The notes under the pieces: model-generated
What the model saw: the letters and a program-made list of their open reading frames with translations, nothing else
Databases searched by the model: none
What the model was told of the DNA's origin: nothing
In this document: piece after piece, positions 11,956-24,512 of the stretch
How the letters are laid out: each line of letters starts with the position of its first letter
How positions within the stretch are numbered: position 1 is the first letter of the stretch
NCBI RefSeq assembly: GCF_016906535.1
Contig: NC_057374.1
Location: 868,001-932,000 of the forward strand
Direction: 5' to 3'
Origin: Rhizoctonia solani
Lineage: Eukaryota > Basidiomycota > Agaricomycetes > Cantharellales > Ceratobasidiaceae
DNA: 64,000 nt
Translations under genes and position numbers: made by a program

Positions 11956-12367
11956 TGTTCAGTTCCTCACTGACAGTTATCAATTGCGTATAGAGGGAGA
12001 AGAGGTATGGCTTTTGGGAACCAGAGCTTGTAGCACCTTTAATACAAGTCTGTTGTATGTACTGACCGGGGATATGCAATTGGGCTACAGGCGTAAGGTG
12101 CCGGCGGCGCATACCGCTAACGGTATCGCGTGGCGGAGCCAATCAGACTCCGACACTCGGTCCAGCCTGGAACGTTCGCAGTCGTCAGCACTCAGGGATC
12201 GATGTGATCTGCAAGGTCAGGACCCGAGGGGGTTGTATTCTCTCGTGAATATTTGAATGTAGCCCCTGAGCTGTCAAGCCAAACTTCTTATTTCTGTACA
12301 AATATAATTACACACGAGCGATAATTGAAAACGGGATATCGGTTCCGTGTCCCCATCGTAATAATGC
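11956..12367. other. Intergenic interval
   Basis: This is the upstream region of DUF6534 copy B and the 3' flank of the VIP1-type gene. An open stretch at 11813-12256 on the plus strand overlaps the copy B first exons in antisense and has no recognisable motif. Confidence 0.4.
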
Positions 12368-13512
12368 TTACGGGTGTGCCTTCCCGGGAGACTCAGGAGT
12401 TGCGGTTTGCTTGGTCTCTGCAGCAATTCGCTTCGCCTCTTCGTGAATATCTAGCACTTGTTTCGAAGTGCTCGAGTAAAACGCAAACACTTTCTGTCCC
12501 AATGGGGAGTTGATTGCCCTCTCGTAGTACTGTTATTGTGGTCAGTAGAGCATATCGGTAAGGCGTTATTTTTAGAACATACACTTGACGCTTGTTTCGA
12601 GTACCCCTTCTCTTCATCCATTGCTTTCGCTCGATCTCGAATCCCCGCCACCGTCTCCTGTGCTTTGCCACTGACAGTAGGATGGCGTGCGATCCCTGCG
12701 GCTGCACCTGTCTCTGATGTCTCACCGGCGGTTCCCTTCTCCTGTTCTCCAGCAGGAGTCTCTTTATGGCCAAAGAGCTTTTCTCCCAATGTCCGATCAA
12801 ACGAACGGAGATAATTCAGGAACCTCTGCGAAATTCCCTGTTTCTGATCCAAGTCGATTGCCTTTTGGAGAATATTATCGGAGAGTGTGTACCCCTTGGC
12901 AAGGTACTCCGCCTGTCATGTTACATTCCATTAGACTTTTTGCAAAAATGGAGATGTAGGTATGATAGAAACGTACGGCGATCGCCGCACGTGGCTTGTC
13001 AGTTTGTTGGATGGGCGTCGTTTCGTCATGATGTTCTTGGTGGGGAAGGTCCTCGTACTCAACGTCAGACGTAACGGAGATAGTAGAGCCGTCCAGGGTA
13101 CCGCCTTGATGTAATCTGTGTCAACTTTGGCCATAATTCGAGCTAGAGATGGCTTACCGTTTAGCATTAAAGCGGTTTTAGCGGCATTTGGACTTTCAAA
13201 ATGGACTGTAGCCGCATGTGCCTTGGAGTCAAAGTCAATCGACGTAATCCTAAAGTTGTCAGGCGGCGATCCGTGATCAATATCAGAAACCGGGAGCAAA
13301 TGGAGCAATTTACTTTCCACAAAAGCTATTTTGTGAAGCAAGCGATTAGCAACATATATTGTCTAGAATGCCTCAAACAGCTCACGTGAAGAAATCAGAT
13401 AGATTCTTCTCTGTCGTGGTTTCTGCGAGATTGCTGTATCTGTGGTGAGTATGTATTGATGCTCATATCCAAACACCTACGCAACGTGAACCGAATGTGT
13501 AGTGGTGGTCAT
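12368..13512 (-). CDS. vip1: VIP1-type RRM protein
   Basis: The spliced start is MTTTTHSVHVAYSNLAETTT, then EKNLSDFFTFCGKITSIDFD, AATVHFESPNAAKTALMLNG and GTLDGSTISVTSDVEYEDL. This is one RRM in which FCGKITSIDF is the RNP2/loop region and AATVHF the RNP1 position. Then AAIAAEYLAKGY-like and ISQRFLNYLRSFDRTLGEKL segments lead into an Ala/Glu/Lys-rich C-terminal half and an end at ESPGKAHP (stop 12368-12370). Fungal Vip1 proteins share this arrangement of an N-terminal RRM followed by a helical tail; they are described as RRM proteins of poorly defined function, with older names linking them to actin or p53-epitope reactivity. Introns interrupt the RRM at conserved-looking positions (VHVA/Y, DFFT, FCGK, LNG). 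Confidence in the family is high; the cellular role is not evident. Confidence 0.85.
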
Positions 13513-13896
13513 GATGTAGTTGAATATAGGGGTTTGTATGTGGTGCAAAGTAGAGATCACTGATATCGCTGTGGTGTTTATAGGCCCACGCGATGAACGG
13601 TGCGTCACAGCTTTTGTGGGGTGACGTCATCTCCGCTTAACTCCCGTGACAGTGGGTCCTGTGTAGTGTTGCGTATGAGCCGAGTTGAGCCGAGCCGAGC
13701 CAACTTGCTTGTGCTAGAGTAAGCAGGCTCGTGGTTACTCGGTGTGATGATTAAGCGATTTGTGCCCTGGCTCGTGTGATGGGCCCATTCCGTCGGGTTA
13801 TACATATATTCAGCCTGGTTCGGTACAGTGCATGTACGGTACATGAAATGATAATGAGGTTTAAGTTAGTATGTACATGGAATCAATAACTTCCGA
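13513..13896. other. Intergenic interval with CGAGC-type repeats
   Basis: This separates the VIP1-type gene start from the end of the hAT-domain gene. It holds a short degenerate GAGTTGAGCCGAGCCGAGCC repeat near 13678-13700. No gene was seen. Confidence 0.4.
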
Positions 13897-14637
13897 CTAC
13901 TCTTCATCCTCGCAAGTCACGCTCTCAAACAGATGAGAGACAAAATCGAGACCATCGGGCTCGATCTCAATCCCAGTCTCTGTAACACCGTCCAGATGGT
14001 CTCTGCGGCGCCGACGCAACGTGTGCTTCAAAACTTGCAGATATTCGACGTTCGAAGCAGAGAGGCGAGTTCTCTGAGCAGTTACAGTCAACTTGCTCGA
14101 CAAGAATACTTGTTCAGATAATACAGACGAGGCTTGCGCAGGGAGGACGTTCATCGCCATCTGGTACAGTATTGGGTATGTATACTGATGATTCTGCCAA
14201 TAAATAATAAGCACTACAGCAATGATTTGAAGAGTCTAGTACTTACAATCCAGTACTCTACCAGGTCCAAGCTACCCATCGTCTCTTGGCCAACGAAGGG
14301 CTCGTCAAGGTAGCACTGGTACTCTTCCTGCACGATTTGTTGGTTGCGCTTTTCAACCTTGAAGGGGCTTGGCCCATTGTCCCAGCTGACCGTCTCTGAT
14401 GTACTAGAAGTTCTGCCGGGTTTCAGGCATATATACATCAAAATTAGTCCTATTGAACTGTACTTACAAGGACAGAGGCCGCGGGCCTGGGCTGGATGCA
14501 TCGGATGCACGGCGCAGATTTACGCCTGCAGTAACGACTCGCAGATATCCGGAGCTCTGGGCTCGGGCAGCTTGACAAGCCAATAATGTTGAACGTGCAA
14601 CAGGCGGCGGCGGCCGATCTCGTTGAATTTGCAGCAT
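13897..14637 (-). CDS. Small gene carrying a hAT transposase C-terminal dimerisation domain
   Basis: The last exon reads YPILYQMAMNVLPAQASSVL, SEQVFLSSKLTVTAQRTRLS and NVEYLQVLKHTLRRRRRDH, which is the hAT family C-terminal dimerisation domain. In intact elements this region reads roughly YP.L..MA...L..QASSVP.ERVFSSSK....RR.RL....E.LQ.LK. The preceding exon (YQCYLDEPFVG, MGSLDLVEYWI) matches the usual spacer before that domain. Upstream, an exon with MLQIQRDRPPPPVARSTLLA has no transposase character. The RNase-H-like catalytic core and BED zinc finger of a full hAT element are absent, as are terminal inverted repeats in my reading. It could be an exapted host gene or a transposon relic; the acidic end (FESVTCEDEE) is intact. 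It lies in tandem behind SCC2 on the same strand. The start at 14637 is tentative. Confidence 0.6.
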
Positions 14638-15151
14638 CTAAGACAAAAAAGATGATTAAGTACTAATAGTATATTTAATTCAACGACACCAACCGTTCCC
14701 CAAACTCAATTCTTGGAGACAGAGCAAAAAAAATGGCGCATTTATTCCTTTCCTTAGCTATATCCGCACTCAAACAAACTCCGTACAACTACACCTGTCG
14801 GCAAGTGTTTACTCATGCCGATACTGTCTATCTATGGCATACATCAGGTAAGCAAAAGACCGAGCCAGACCCTCAATCATCACACAGTTGCCCTGAATCG
14901 ACCCCACCTGATCCCAGCTCGTGAACCTTATTCCGCGAGGCGAGCCGAGTGCAAATCGCCCACGCTCGGCCTCAGACGCAACACTAAGTCCTGTGGTTCC
15001 TGACTGTATGCACTGCATTCGAATTTGCGGACTGCGGGCAAGTACACAGCGAAACTTCAATGAAATAGATACATGAAATGACACAGGTTGAGTCTAATAA
15101 ACACTCCACGAAACCGAGTTTGAAAAATAAGATACGTCCCCTAATCCCGAA
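14638..15151. other. Intergenic interval downstream of SCC2
   Basis: This 514-bp gap lies between the SCC2 stop and the hAT-domain gene and probably includes the SCC2 3' UTR. An open stretch at 14809-15084 (-) has no recognised motif. No other transposase remnant was found here. Confidence 0.4.
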
Positions 15152-18100
15152 TTAATCACCAAAGTCATCTGGCTCAGCTGTCACACCATCCTCAGCCCAC
15201 AACTCCAAGAGCTGGTCCTCTTGTATGGAGACATCCCCAGTTGTCTTCCCAATACGCGTCGCAAATGTTACTCTCTCCCAAGAGATAGGCCTACCATGGC
15301 GGGCCGACGCCGGTTTGTCCCCAGCGGCTGTCTTTTTTCCAGGGACAAAGCGGGAGGCTTTCCTGTCAAGCGTAAAAGCTTCCGTCAGCGACATTACTAT
15401 CATCATTGCTACAATACTTACTCCTCAGTGATTCCGTACAGATGCTTGAGATGAGCCTTGAGTACCAATACAATCGAAATGACCGTTGCTACTCGAGCAC
15501 GGGACAAGCTATCGATAGTCGCGGATGTTTCGGTAGGTTGGTCTACTTCCATAACCTTGATTCGGATCAGACATACTGGTTCACATTTAAAGTATAGAAC
15601 CACAACGGAAGCACTTACAGTTTCCTTGTCCCGTCGCTCTTGATGCAAAATCTCCACAATGTGCATTCCCGCCACCGATAACACATGAGTAAGGTGTCGG
15701 ATAACTGTCAACACCTCTTCTTGCGCCTTGTAATCAAATGCAGACATGTTTTCGGCGATATACCGCACGAGGTCGAGTTGATCCTGAAGCATTGAGTTGA
15801 TTAGAACACGAAGGATTTGCATTCTGAAACATGATTTTACCTGGGCACATGAGAGGACGGCTACGTCCACATCAAACACTCTTAAAAAAGACTTTAGGAA
15901 GTCTAGTTTACTTTGCCTCTTTTCTCGTACGAGTGAATACCATCGGTGGAGAAGTGCCGTTGGACTCGGAGCAAGGCGATATCCTGATTTAAATATAGTT
16001 AGATCGAAGTGAAATAGATGATTGATGGGCTAGCACCTTTCCAAGTTCCAGGATGTAGTTGTTTCTGGTACTCGAGCGACTTTCCGACTGATTCTAAGTA
16101 GCGAGAATTGAGCAGCGAGGCATGTTTGTTGTGTAGCAGCGTATGGAGGCTAGATGCTCGTGAGCTAAGGGAGTTGTCATGACTGGTTTCTAACGCCACA
16201 ATGATCGGGAAGCACTATGGAAAATAATTAAGCTTAGGAGTTGACAAAGCTTGTAGTACTTACCTGAAGAGGGTGGGCTAACCCTTGCCTTACAGTGAAA
16301 CTCAAAATGTCTGCCGCTGGTGCTTGAATGTGACGATTTGGCGACAGTGCCGAGGATAGGACCTGAGTAAGATATCGTTGAATAATAGCTGAGCTCACTC
16401 TGGGGGAAGGTGTGAGCTCTGTGCTTCAGTTTGCTCAAGCTTGAACGTACCCCGAGTCGGCGAACCCATCTGTATTCCCAATCAGTTCGTCCATGTCCAC
16501 AGCACTCGCCTTCTTTGGTCTATTACTGGCTATTGGGTATTGTCAGTATTGACGGACACTCAATAAATGTGAGATACGCACCGGCGGCCTGTGTATGCTT
16601 TGAGGCTTCCGACAACAAAAATTCCTGCATAATCTTTAGTAATCTTGCCTGTGCTTCTTCTTGCGGCGAAGCAAAAACAGCGTCCATCATTTCTGCCGAA
16701 TCTTCGCGAGTCATAAGACTGGGGTGGGCACGAAACAAGAATCCTATCGAGTATAACGTTTCAGTACTTCAGAGTAGACTGAATAGGGAGCGATGCTCTA
16801 ATAATCACCAAAACATTGTAACAGTCGTCCCCTCAATTGCTGATCATTAAATCGCTTGTAGAGTTTATGAATCAGCCCATAAATGTACTCCGCGATCGGA
16901 CCGTTGTCTATGGAGTCTATTGAATCTTTGGTGGCTACACAAAAGTGAGTTGGAGCTAATGAAAAGTCGATGAGACATACCTGATTGCTCCTGTCGGATT
17001 TTGTCGAAATCGGAGTGTTCTCCTAGCAATGACACAATAAAAGCCAATATAGTTAGTGTAGCCATATCTTGAGGAGAAGGCTGAGGCTTATTCAAAATTT
17101 GAACTAAACGGCCTGTGTGGATAATTAGCAAGATATACAAGAACCTAGCTGAATTTCTGACTATTGCATGACCGTAGGAGCGTAACTAGCCGTTGATAAT
17201 CATGCGTAATGTGATGGACCACAGCGCATAAGCAAGCGACGGTCTCGGGCAATGCCTAAAATGTATGAGGTCAGTCCAGACACGATTTAGTTTGGAGAGT
17301 AGGGCCTACCGCTACACCAGCCATTCCTACTGGCTTGATCACCATCGGTTCTAATGTCTGTTGAAGCTCTGTGCCAAACTTGGAGGTCCCCGTAGGCATT
17401 CGAGGAATACAGGAACGGAAGATCTTGAGCAAGTAATCCGCAATAGCATGGTCGTCACCCTAACCAACTCTAAACTAAGCACTTTTTATACTAATAGTTC
17501 CAAGGAGCCACGAACCGTTGAACCATTCTTCAGGTATGGAAGTAGTACTACCGCTTTACGTGTTGACATTACAGTAGGATGTGCAGCAGTAAATACGTGC
17601 ACAGTCCGAATACAATTGACAACACTCTGAAATAAAGAAGAATTAAAGAGTTGGTTCTTTAGTCACAAGTAGAGCGACTTACAAAGCCTGGAATCTCCTG
17701 GGCATCGACTAGGCTGTCGGTCAAAGCGTCGCATACATCAACGTATTGGCGGACGATTGCACTGGAGTCCCTGTCGTTCTTTCTGGAGATGATCTTTGGG
17801 TGCATCTAAGTTTACTTTGAACCACTGCGCAAATAATGGCATTACCTCGTGTAGCATATCCTCCAGTGGGGAATGTCGATCACGGAAATTGGCATTGACC
17901 CCCATAATTACGGAAATCTTGCCAGTCATAGATCTACTCGTAGATGTGCCTGTTTCCCGACTATTTACTCGCTTGCCTGAGTTAGATTCGGGGATATCAC
18001 AGAACCACAGCTCCTCGATTGTACTTATCGCAAGATCCTACCGAAACAAGTTAAATTGCAGCCAATTGTGAATTTGCATAGGCGTACCTTGATACCATCA

Positions 18101-21100
18101 TCTTCGTCAAATAGCCTCAGTACGAGTTTAGTGCATATATCCACGCGTCGTTGATGGTTGTCAGTCAAGCCATACAAGTTCTTGAGGAGCTTGATAACCC
18201 GCTTTCGGACGACCAGACCGGTGTCCTGCAAATTCCGTGTTTAGTCACATGTATGACACCTCGAGTACAATAAGTACCGCAATACGATTAGCAATCTGAG
18301 GGTAGTAATCGTCGACCAATTCAGGCGAAAGAACCAGGTATTTCCCGATCAGATCTATGGCTGCGTCGCGTACTTGCGGGGAACTATCCATCAAATGATT
18401 TTCAATGGCTCTGCGCACATTGGCCTATTGGGTGGTTAATCAGCATTCTCATAACCAAATGGTAGAAGGACTCGTGCCTGCTTCAGTATAGAGGAATCTT
18501 TTGTGACTATCAAGCCGAGAGATCGAAGGGCTTTAGTTCGCATAAACACTGCCGGAGCATCTAATGCGAGAATGATTGCACTTAAGATAGGTTCGAATGC
18601 ATTGCGTAGGCTCTGAGTGCCACCAAATCGCTCTGCTAGGTCGTCGACACGTTTGATCTCCGCGTCGATACTAATCTCGCATTAATTCAATTAAACTCTG
18701 TGAAGTTCAATATCATTAGGCTTACCCCAAGTCAAACATATCCGTCGTATTCTCCTTCCAGACTGCTCGCAAGGCGGATTTGATCTTAGATGCAAGCTTC
18801 GGTAAATTGACATCGGACATATCCTCCAAGTTTTCACCCTCCGTCTTGGAAAGAATTGAATCGCATTGGCGTAGGCAAGATGCAAGTTCTTGCGCCCATG
18901 TAGCGGCAGTCAACTCACGGGCACTCTAAACCAATGCTAAGCTCAAATAATACAGAGTAATCATGAATGTGCTTACATCGTATGCCTGATCATCCGAGGA
19001 ACGTTTTGTCAGGTGGGCATACACATCTGAATGAGCAAGGATTAGATCATCTAATGCTTTCAGATCGCAATTAGCCACGATCTAAGAGGTAGTTCAACTG
19101 ATGTGTCAAAGAAAAAGTCAAATTAGCTACCTCTTCCAAAGGTTTTACGACTGTCTCAAAGGGTAGCTGCATGGTCAAATGCGTCTCTCGTAATCGGGTT
19201 GCAATTTCACCCAAGTGGTCCAGCGCCATATTTTTGGCTGCGGTATCCGACGAAGACTTTACATCTTCGAGAGAAGATAGCTATGGGTAATAAATTAGTC
19301 TCTAATAGGCATCGTGTAGAATCTGATATAAATACCATGAACTTGCAGACAATACTCATGAGTAAATTGGCCGCCGGCCATTCGGGCCAGTTTAGCACAA
19401 CCAGAATATCCTGAATCAAGTTGTCGAATATACTACGGTATTCAGCTTCGTTCGTCGACTTCGTATTTTTATTCTTGCCAGATCTACATAACACTTAGCG
19501 CTATTTCCTGGGGGGGGGGGGGTTCGCCCACTGACCGTTGCGTCAAGAATAGGACGATTGTCCTGGCTGTTTTGGTTGCCGATTCGAGTCCATTCAAATA
19601 TAGATGTATTTCCTAATCCGAATGCTGTCAGTAAGACGTATCTGTGTCTTTGGAGTCACCTTACTTCACGGTCATGTTCATCCAGTAGAGGTACCTTGCC
19701 GCCTTCAACAAAAGTGGTCGTTTTGGCATCGGCGATAGCTTCACGCCGCTTTCTCGCCAATTTTTGAGCATGTATGCGCACGTCGTGTGCAGAGGTCTGT
19801 ACTAGTTGGAAGAGTAGTGCTGACACAACGTGAATTGTTGCCCCATCCCGCAACCTTAGTAAAAGGTACATAAACATATCTAACTGTATTTCATCCATAA
19901 AACAATTGAGTAACTCACTTGAATTGCCCAGCCTTAAGCTTCATGTCAGGTAACTTGATTAAGGAGCCGAGAATTTCCTCCACGATCCAGGGTCGCTGAG
20001 ATTCGTATGCAGCGAAAAGTGCACGAACGAGCCCGAGTGCTGTGAGACGTAAGCCGCGCATAGAGGTAGGACCCCCAAGGACATCAAGAACTTGAATGCG
20101 ATTGCCATTCTTCTTGTCGGCTTTCGAGGCTCTTTCAGAAACCACTTCTACAACGAAAAATGGCCCGATCCCAATAAAGACAGCCTGTATGACCATCGTT
20201 TCGGAAATACCGTGATTGGCCAACGCCGTAATACGTGGTAGCACGGCGTTGAGGGTTTGGAATATATCTCCAAGTAATTTTCGATGCTGAACAGCGAGGT
20301 CAGAAGTACCTTGCGCAACGTATAACAAGAGGGGGGGACTGTGGCCTTATATAACAGAGACTTAGATTCTCGTTCAGAGTTATGTATTTCGAGCTTACCG
20401 TGCACATCGCTCGAGGTCTCAACGTACGGATAGATAATACTGGATAGCTGGGATTTGACCAGGCTAAGACAGCTATTGATCAGATCTTCGGAATATAACT
20501 ATCCCAATCAAATGGTTGTTAGAGGGCCCACGTATGTAAGACAACATCGTCCTCACCTGTTTTGGCAACTTCTCAGTACTTAGGAATGCGAGCACACAAT
20601 CCGCTGCAATAACAGCCTCTTTCGCGACCTCTAATGCTCTGCCCAGTCTTTCAAAATCTCCTTCAGTCAACTCGACATCCTCCTTGCACTCCTCTATCTC
20701 CGTGTCTTCTTCTGCGCTACCTTTGGCCTTCTTCTTGCCCTTGGCCTTAGGTTTGACGGCGCTACCAGGGGCCGTAGTTCCAATAGACGAATTAAATGGG
20801 TCCATATCTTCACCCTTGACAATGCTACGCCCGAGAAGCTTCAAAATACGAGTCAGGTTAGTAGAATCCACGTCGCTTAATCGGGTACCACGGCGTCCAG
20901 CCAATTGCGTTAATCTTGCCATCACGCTAGGAGCAAGAAGCGGGGCATGCCAGTCGCTCGTCTTAGTGGAGAACCAATCGTTCGTATTCCCGCTTTCGGC
21001 AGCAATTTCAGGATCAAGTGCGTCCTCCGCTTCAATAATATCATCGATCAAAGAGCGCAGCTTTTCGATATGAGGATCCCGTTTCTGTGCACTCGTGCCT

Positions 21101-24100
21101 ATGTGCGAGTGCTCAGGCGATAAGCCATTGGCAGGCTTTCGAAGCGGCAATTCGACAACCAACTTCATTTTACTAGTGCCTGGGGTCCGCATAGTAGCAT
21201 CATATGTACGACCCAAAGCACCAGGCGTTTGCGGAGGTTGAATTGACATAGACATCATACGCTTCATAGTCTTGGAGCCAACGTCTACGTTCGGGTCACG
21301 CTTGCGCTTCATCGGCGAAAGAGACAGCGAATCTGGACTGGACGCGTCCAGCCGTTTAGGAGTATCCGTGGTGGCATCCCTTATAGGTTCACGCCATTGC
21401 TTATCCTTGCGCGGAGTAATAAAAGATGAACGTTGGGTGAGTTCGACAACGGGAGATAATCGCGGCCGGGTAGATGATGCATTTGAAGCGGATGGGGTTC
21501 TAACTGGAGGGGTTGGGCGCCGGGCTCCTGTTGTTTCCTGTATTGGGGCTATCGGAGCTGTCGAATTTGGCTTTGGTTGGCTAGCACTGGTGCTCGCGCC
21601 AGCCGATAAAAATGCATCGAAATGAGCCGCAGAATCCTCGGCACTATGTTTATGTAGAGTTTGATTGCGTGCGGGCTGGGGACGAGTAATGGTATGCTGG
21701 AAGGTAACCTGCGGAATTCCTGTGACCTGTGAGCGCTCTGATGGAGGTTGAGGAGTGGACTGCTGAGATCGCAATGGAAGCTGCTGTAACTACCACCGCG
21801 TTATATATTGTTTATTCACAAGATGAATCTCAACTCACCTGAGTAGCGTATCCGATAACCCCCTGTCCACTCGCTTGTTCCGGAACACTCCCGCTGTGTA
21901 GTCTGGCACGATCCTTTGCCAGAGGTTCATACGGAGGTGGTGGCGTATTGGGGTGACTGGTAGTTGTTTCCTGGATTATAACCTGGAGTTCGTTTGTGGC
22001 CCCGGTTTCGGGCAGTCGTGCGGTTGCGTTGGCGTCCTCCATTGAACAGTCACCGCTGGCCTCGGTATAGCTGGGCTCTGCTGTGCCGGGTGTCTCTTGG
22101 GCAGTGTCGGAAGAGATATTACTGTTTGGCCCGCCTGGAATGGGATCTGGAACACTTCTGAGTTGCTGAATCTCTCCATATACTGGACTAAAGCTTGGGG
22201 TCCTGATAACCTGACGACCTGACGCATTAGATGACTGGCGCACAGGGGGGCGGTAAGCACCCTGTTGCTGTCGAGGGTGTGGCTGAGGCAATTGAGTAGG
22301 CTGAGGTATGGATAGGATCCGTTGGGGACCACCTTGCAATACCCGGGGAGGACCATTATAAAGGGGCCGCCCGACACCCCTTCCTCGAAGGGGTCGTCCT
22401 GCAAGCGGTGCATAGACATCCCGATGGTAAGTCTGTGTTTGTGTAGAAAGTCCAGTTGGCTGGGCTGTCTGCATTTCAGCTTGCGAAGATTGCGACGTTT
22501 GAACTCCGGGTTGTTGTTCAGGCGCAACGTTATTTGTTTGCTGCACCGGAATCGTGTGAGCTGGAGGATGTTCTGACACTGGTTTGACGTGACTTCGCGC
22601 ATGTGCCTCAGAATAGCGATATGAAGAGTAAGGCTGAGTATGAGGGCCATCAGAATTTTGAGCAGAATGGCTAGCATTATTTTGTATATGAGGTTGAGCA
22701 GCATAAGTACCCTCAGATAATTGCTCATCTGGCACTTGCGACGTGGATAACGATTGAACGGGCTGGCCCTGCGATGCCGTGTAATGAGTAGCCGAGTCAG
22801 GCTGTTCTGGTCTCTGGTGAGAGTGATGGGTGAACGAGCCAGGACTGTGATTATGGGTGTCAAGCTCAGACGAATTGGTGCCCCAGCGTCCCTCCGGTTG
22901 ACGACGTGTACCATGCGCCTGGCGATTTCCAACATGGTGATTATCCGAATGCATATCTTGTTTGACTTGATTCGAGTGCGGGGCCTGTAGTTGGTTATGG
23001 TATTCATACTGCTCCTGATAATGCCGCTTCCCTGATTGAGAGCGAGGAGCATATCCATAAACTGTCTGCACTCTCGTATCATTGGACGAACCTGCTTCCT
23101 CAGAGTGACCGCGTCCCGGGTTCGTATTGGTTTGAAACGCAGTTTGCTGTTGACTAAGAGAGTTGCGCTGCAAGGGTTGAGAAGAATAAGGCTGTTGTGT
23201 AATTGGAATCTGCGAACTGCTCGAGGGAGGCTTCTGGCTGGTGGTAGGATTACCTTGCGCGTCGGCTGAATACAGATACCGACCATCGGCAGAGTATACG
23301 GGACGAGCTCCTTCGGAATACACGGACCGAGAATTGGTTGAATATACAGCACGAGAGTCCGAGCTATGTCTCGGGAGCGTAGAAACCGATTGAGATAACC
23401 GAGGAGCAAACTGATGAGACGCAAGAGGTGCCAGAAAGGCCGAGGCGTATGAATCGGGCTGAGTCGTCCGTGATTGAGAAACAGAACTTGGCTGAGGCTG
23501 AGAAGGGTAAGAGGCAGTCGACGACTGAGGTTGAGAGTACGACGTAATCCCTTGATGATTATATGACATGATAGCACTCGATTGAGACGGATAGCTTGGG
23601 CGATTGACATACGTCGCTGCATCTGAAGTCGGGTATGAGGCTTGTCGGTGGCGTGGATTAGAACCGTGGTGGTTTTGATACTGTAGGCGGTTCACGTCGT
23701 GCCGCTCATTGGAGCCTGAAGAGACTGAACCCGTTGAAGACTGATCAATTCCATATTGCTGAGCAGAATAAGTCTGAGAATAAGGCTTTGAATTGGCCCG
23801 AGCATCCAAAGTAGATTGTTCCATCGATGGATGAGGCATAGCACGGATCTCTGAGGGGTATCCATGAGTTTGAGAGACCTGGTGAGAAGTTTGAGAAGAT
23901 AATGTCTGATACTGAGAGGTCTGGCTTTGAACACTGAACCCCGGACGCGAGCCCTGTTGGTACCCGTACTGTTGTTGAATCGAGGTCGATTGACCATGGC
24001 CGTAGTTTCCTCCATGAGAGTACTGCGAGTAAGATTCTACTGGAGCAGTATATTGAGACTGACTCCACTGTGTTGGAGGAGCGTATCCGTGATAGGCGCT

Positions 24101-24441
24101 CTGTTGTACTTCCATTTCTAACGCACTAGAGCAAAGTCAGTTTTCGCTCGCCCTAATAACCGCAATATATGCGTACCGTGCCGCGTATTGCCTTACTTCA
24201 GGATCTGTTGATAGTGCTGCTGACCGTGCATCATAAACGAGGGGATCGAAGACACGCTGCTTAGGGTACTCAGATGGCGCGAAACTGGAGTGGCGGTGAG
24301 TTAAATTGGTAATTTTTCGGCAAAATCCATCCTACCATGAGCTGATGGTGTAGAAGATGCAAATGGGTATGCTGCCATTAGTGCTTGTGGATCTGGTGCA
24401 GACGCACTCGCCACCAACGGCGTGGCGCGACTTGGGTCCAT
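15152..24441 (-). CDS. SCC2: Cohesin loading factor Scc2/Mis4/NIPBL
   Basis: Very long, many-exon gene. The N-terminus (ATG 24441, [20 protein letters not shown]) splices to [20 protein letters not shown] and then to about 760 residues rich in Gln, Ser, Tyr and Pro (24115-21830), followed by a basic Pro/Ser segment. The body is a HEAT array: [58 protein letters not shown] with [13 protein letters not shown], and [20 protein letters not shown]. The end is [14 protein letters not shown], then [19 protein letters not shown]. These match the conserved Scc2 hook and C-terminal signature. Scc2 with Scc4/Mau2 loads cohesin onto chromosomes and stimulates its ATPase; the N-terminus of Scc2 binds Scc4. 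A 13-base C tract lies in one intron (19510-19522). It shares a 71-bp divergent promoter with SGF73. The stop is at 15152-15154, and the downstream hAT-type exons are a separate gene. Confidence 0.88.
19510..19522. repeat. 13-base mononucleotide tract (C on the coding strand) inside an SCC2 intron
   Basis: Thirteen G on the plus strand, equal to a C13 tract on the transcribed sense of SCC2. It sits in the intron that separates the exon ending VLFLTQR from the one beginning [10 protein letters not shown]. Such tracts are length-unstable and prone to sequencing error, but here it lies outside coding sequence. Confidence 0.8.
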
Positions 24442-24512
24442 CGTGGTCGACTGGAATTTCCCGCATGCACGTGACTTTTGGTATGTCACGTGGAAAGGGG
24501 CTCATCGCCACC
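24442..24512. promoter_or_regulatory. 71-bp bidirectional promoter of SCC2 and SGF73 with two CACGTG sites
   Basis: The start codons of SCC2 (24441, -) and SGF73 (24513, +) are only 71 bp apart. Two CACGTG palindromes lie within it, at 24468-24473 and 24487-24492. The SGF73 ATG has a GCCACC leader directly before it. A shared regulator for the two chromatin genes is inferred. Confidence 0.65.

Noticed and set aside
11813..12256. Plus-strand 147-residue open frame
   Set aside because: It overlaps the first exons of DUF6534 copy B in antisense and has no motif of its own.
13897..15151. Reading the exons at 13897-14637 as the C-terminus of SCC2
   Set aside because: SCC2 already ends at 15152 with its family-typical [17 protein letters not shown] terminus, and the downstream exons match a hAT dimerisation domain instead.
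21976..23622. 548-residue open frame on the minus strand inside the SCC2 N-terminal exon
   Set aside because: It is a shadow frame of the Gln/Ser-rich SCC2 exon; its Arg/Leu/Ile-rich composition follows from the other frame's repetitive codons.
24115..24115. SCC2 starting at the ATG at 24115 ([10 protein letters not shown])
   Set aside because: Two upstream exons join in frame (MDPSRATPL..., then [20 protein letters not shown]...ILN) with good GT-AG borders, so 24441 is the better start.
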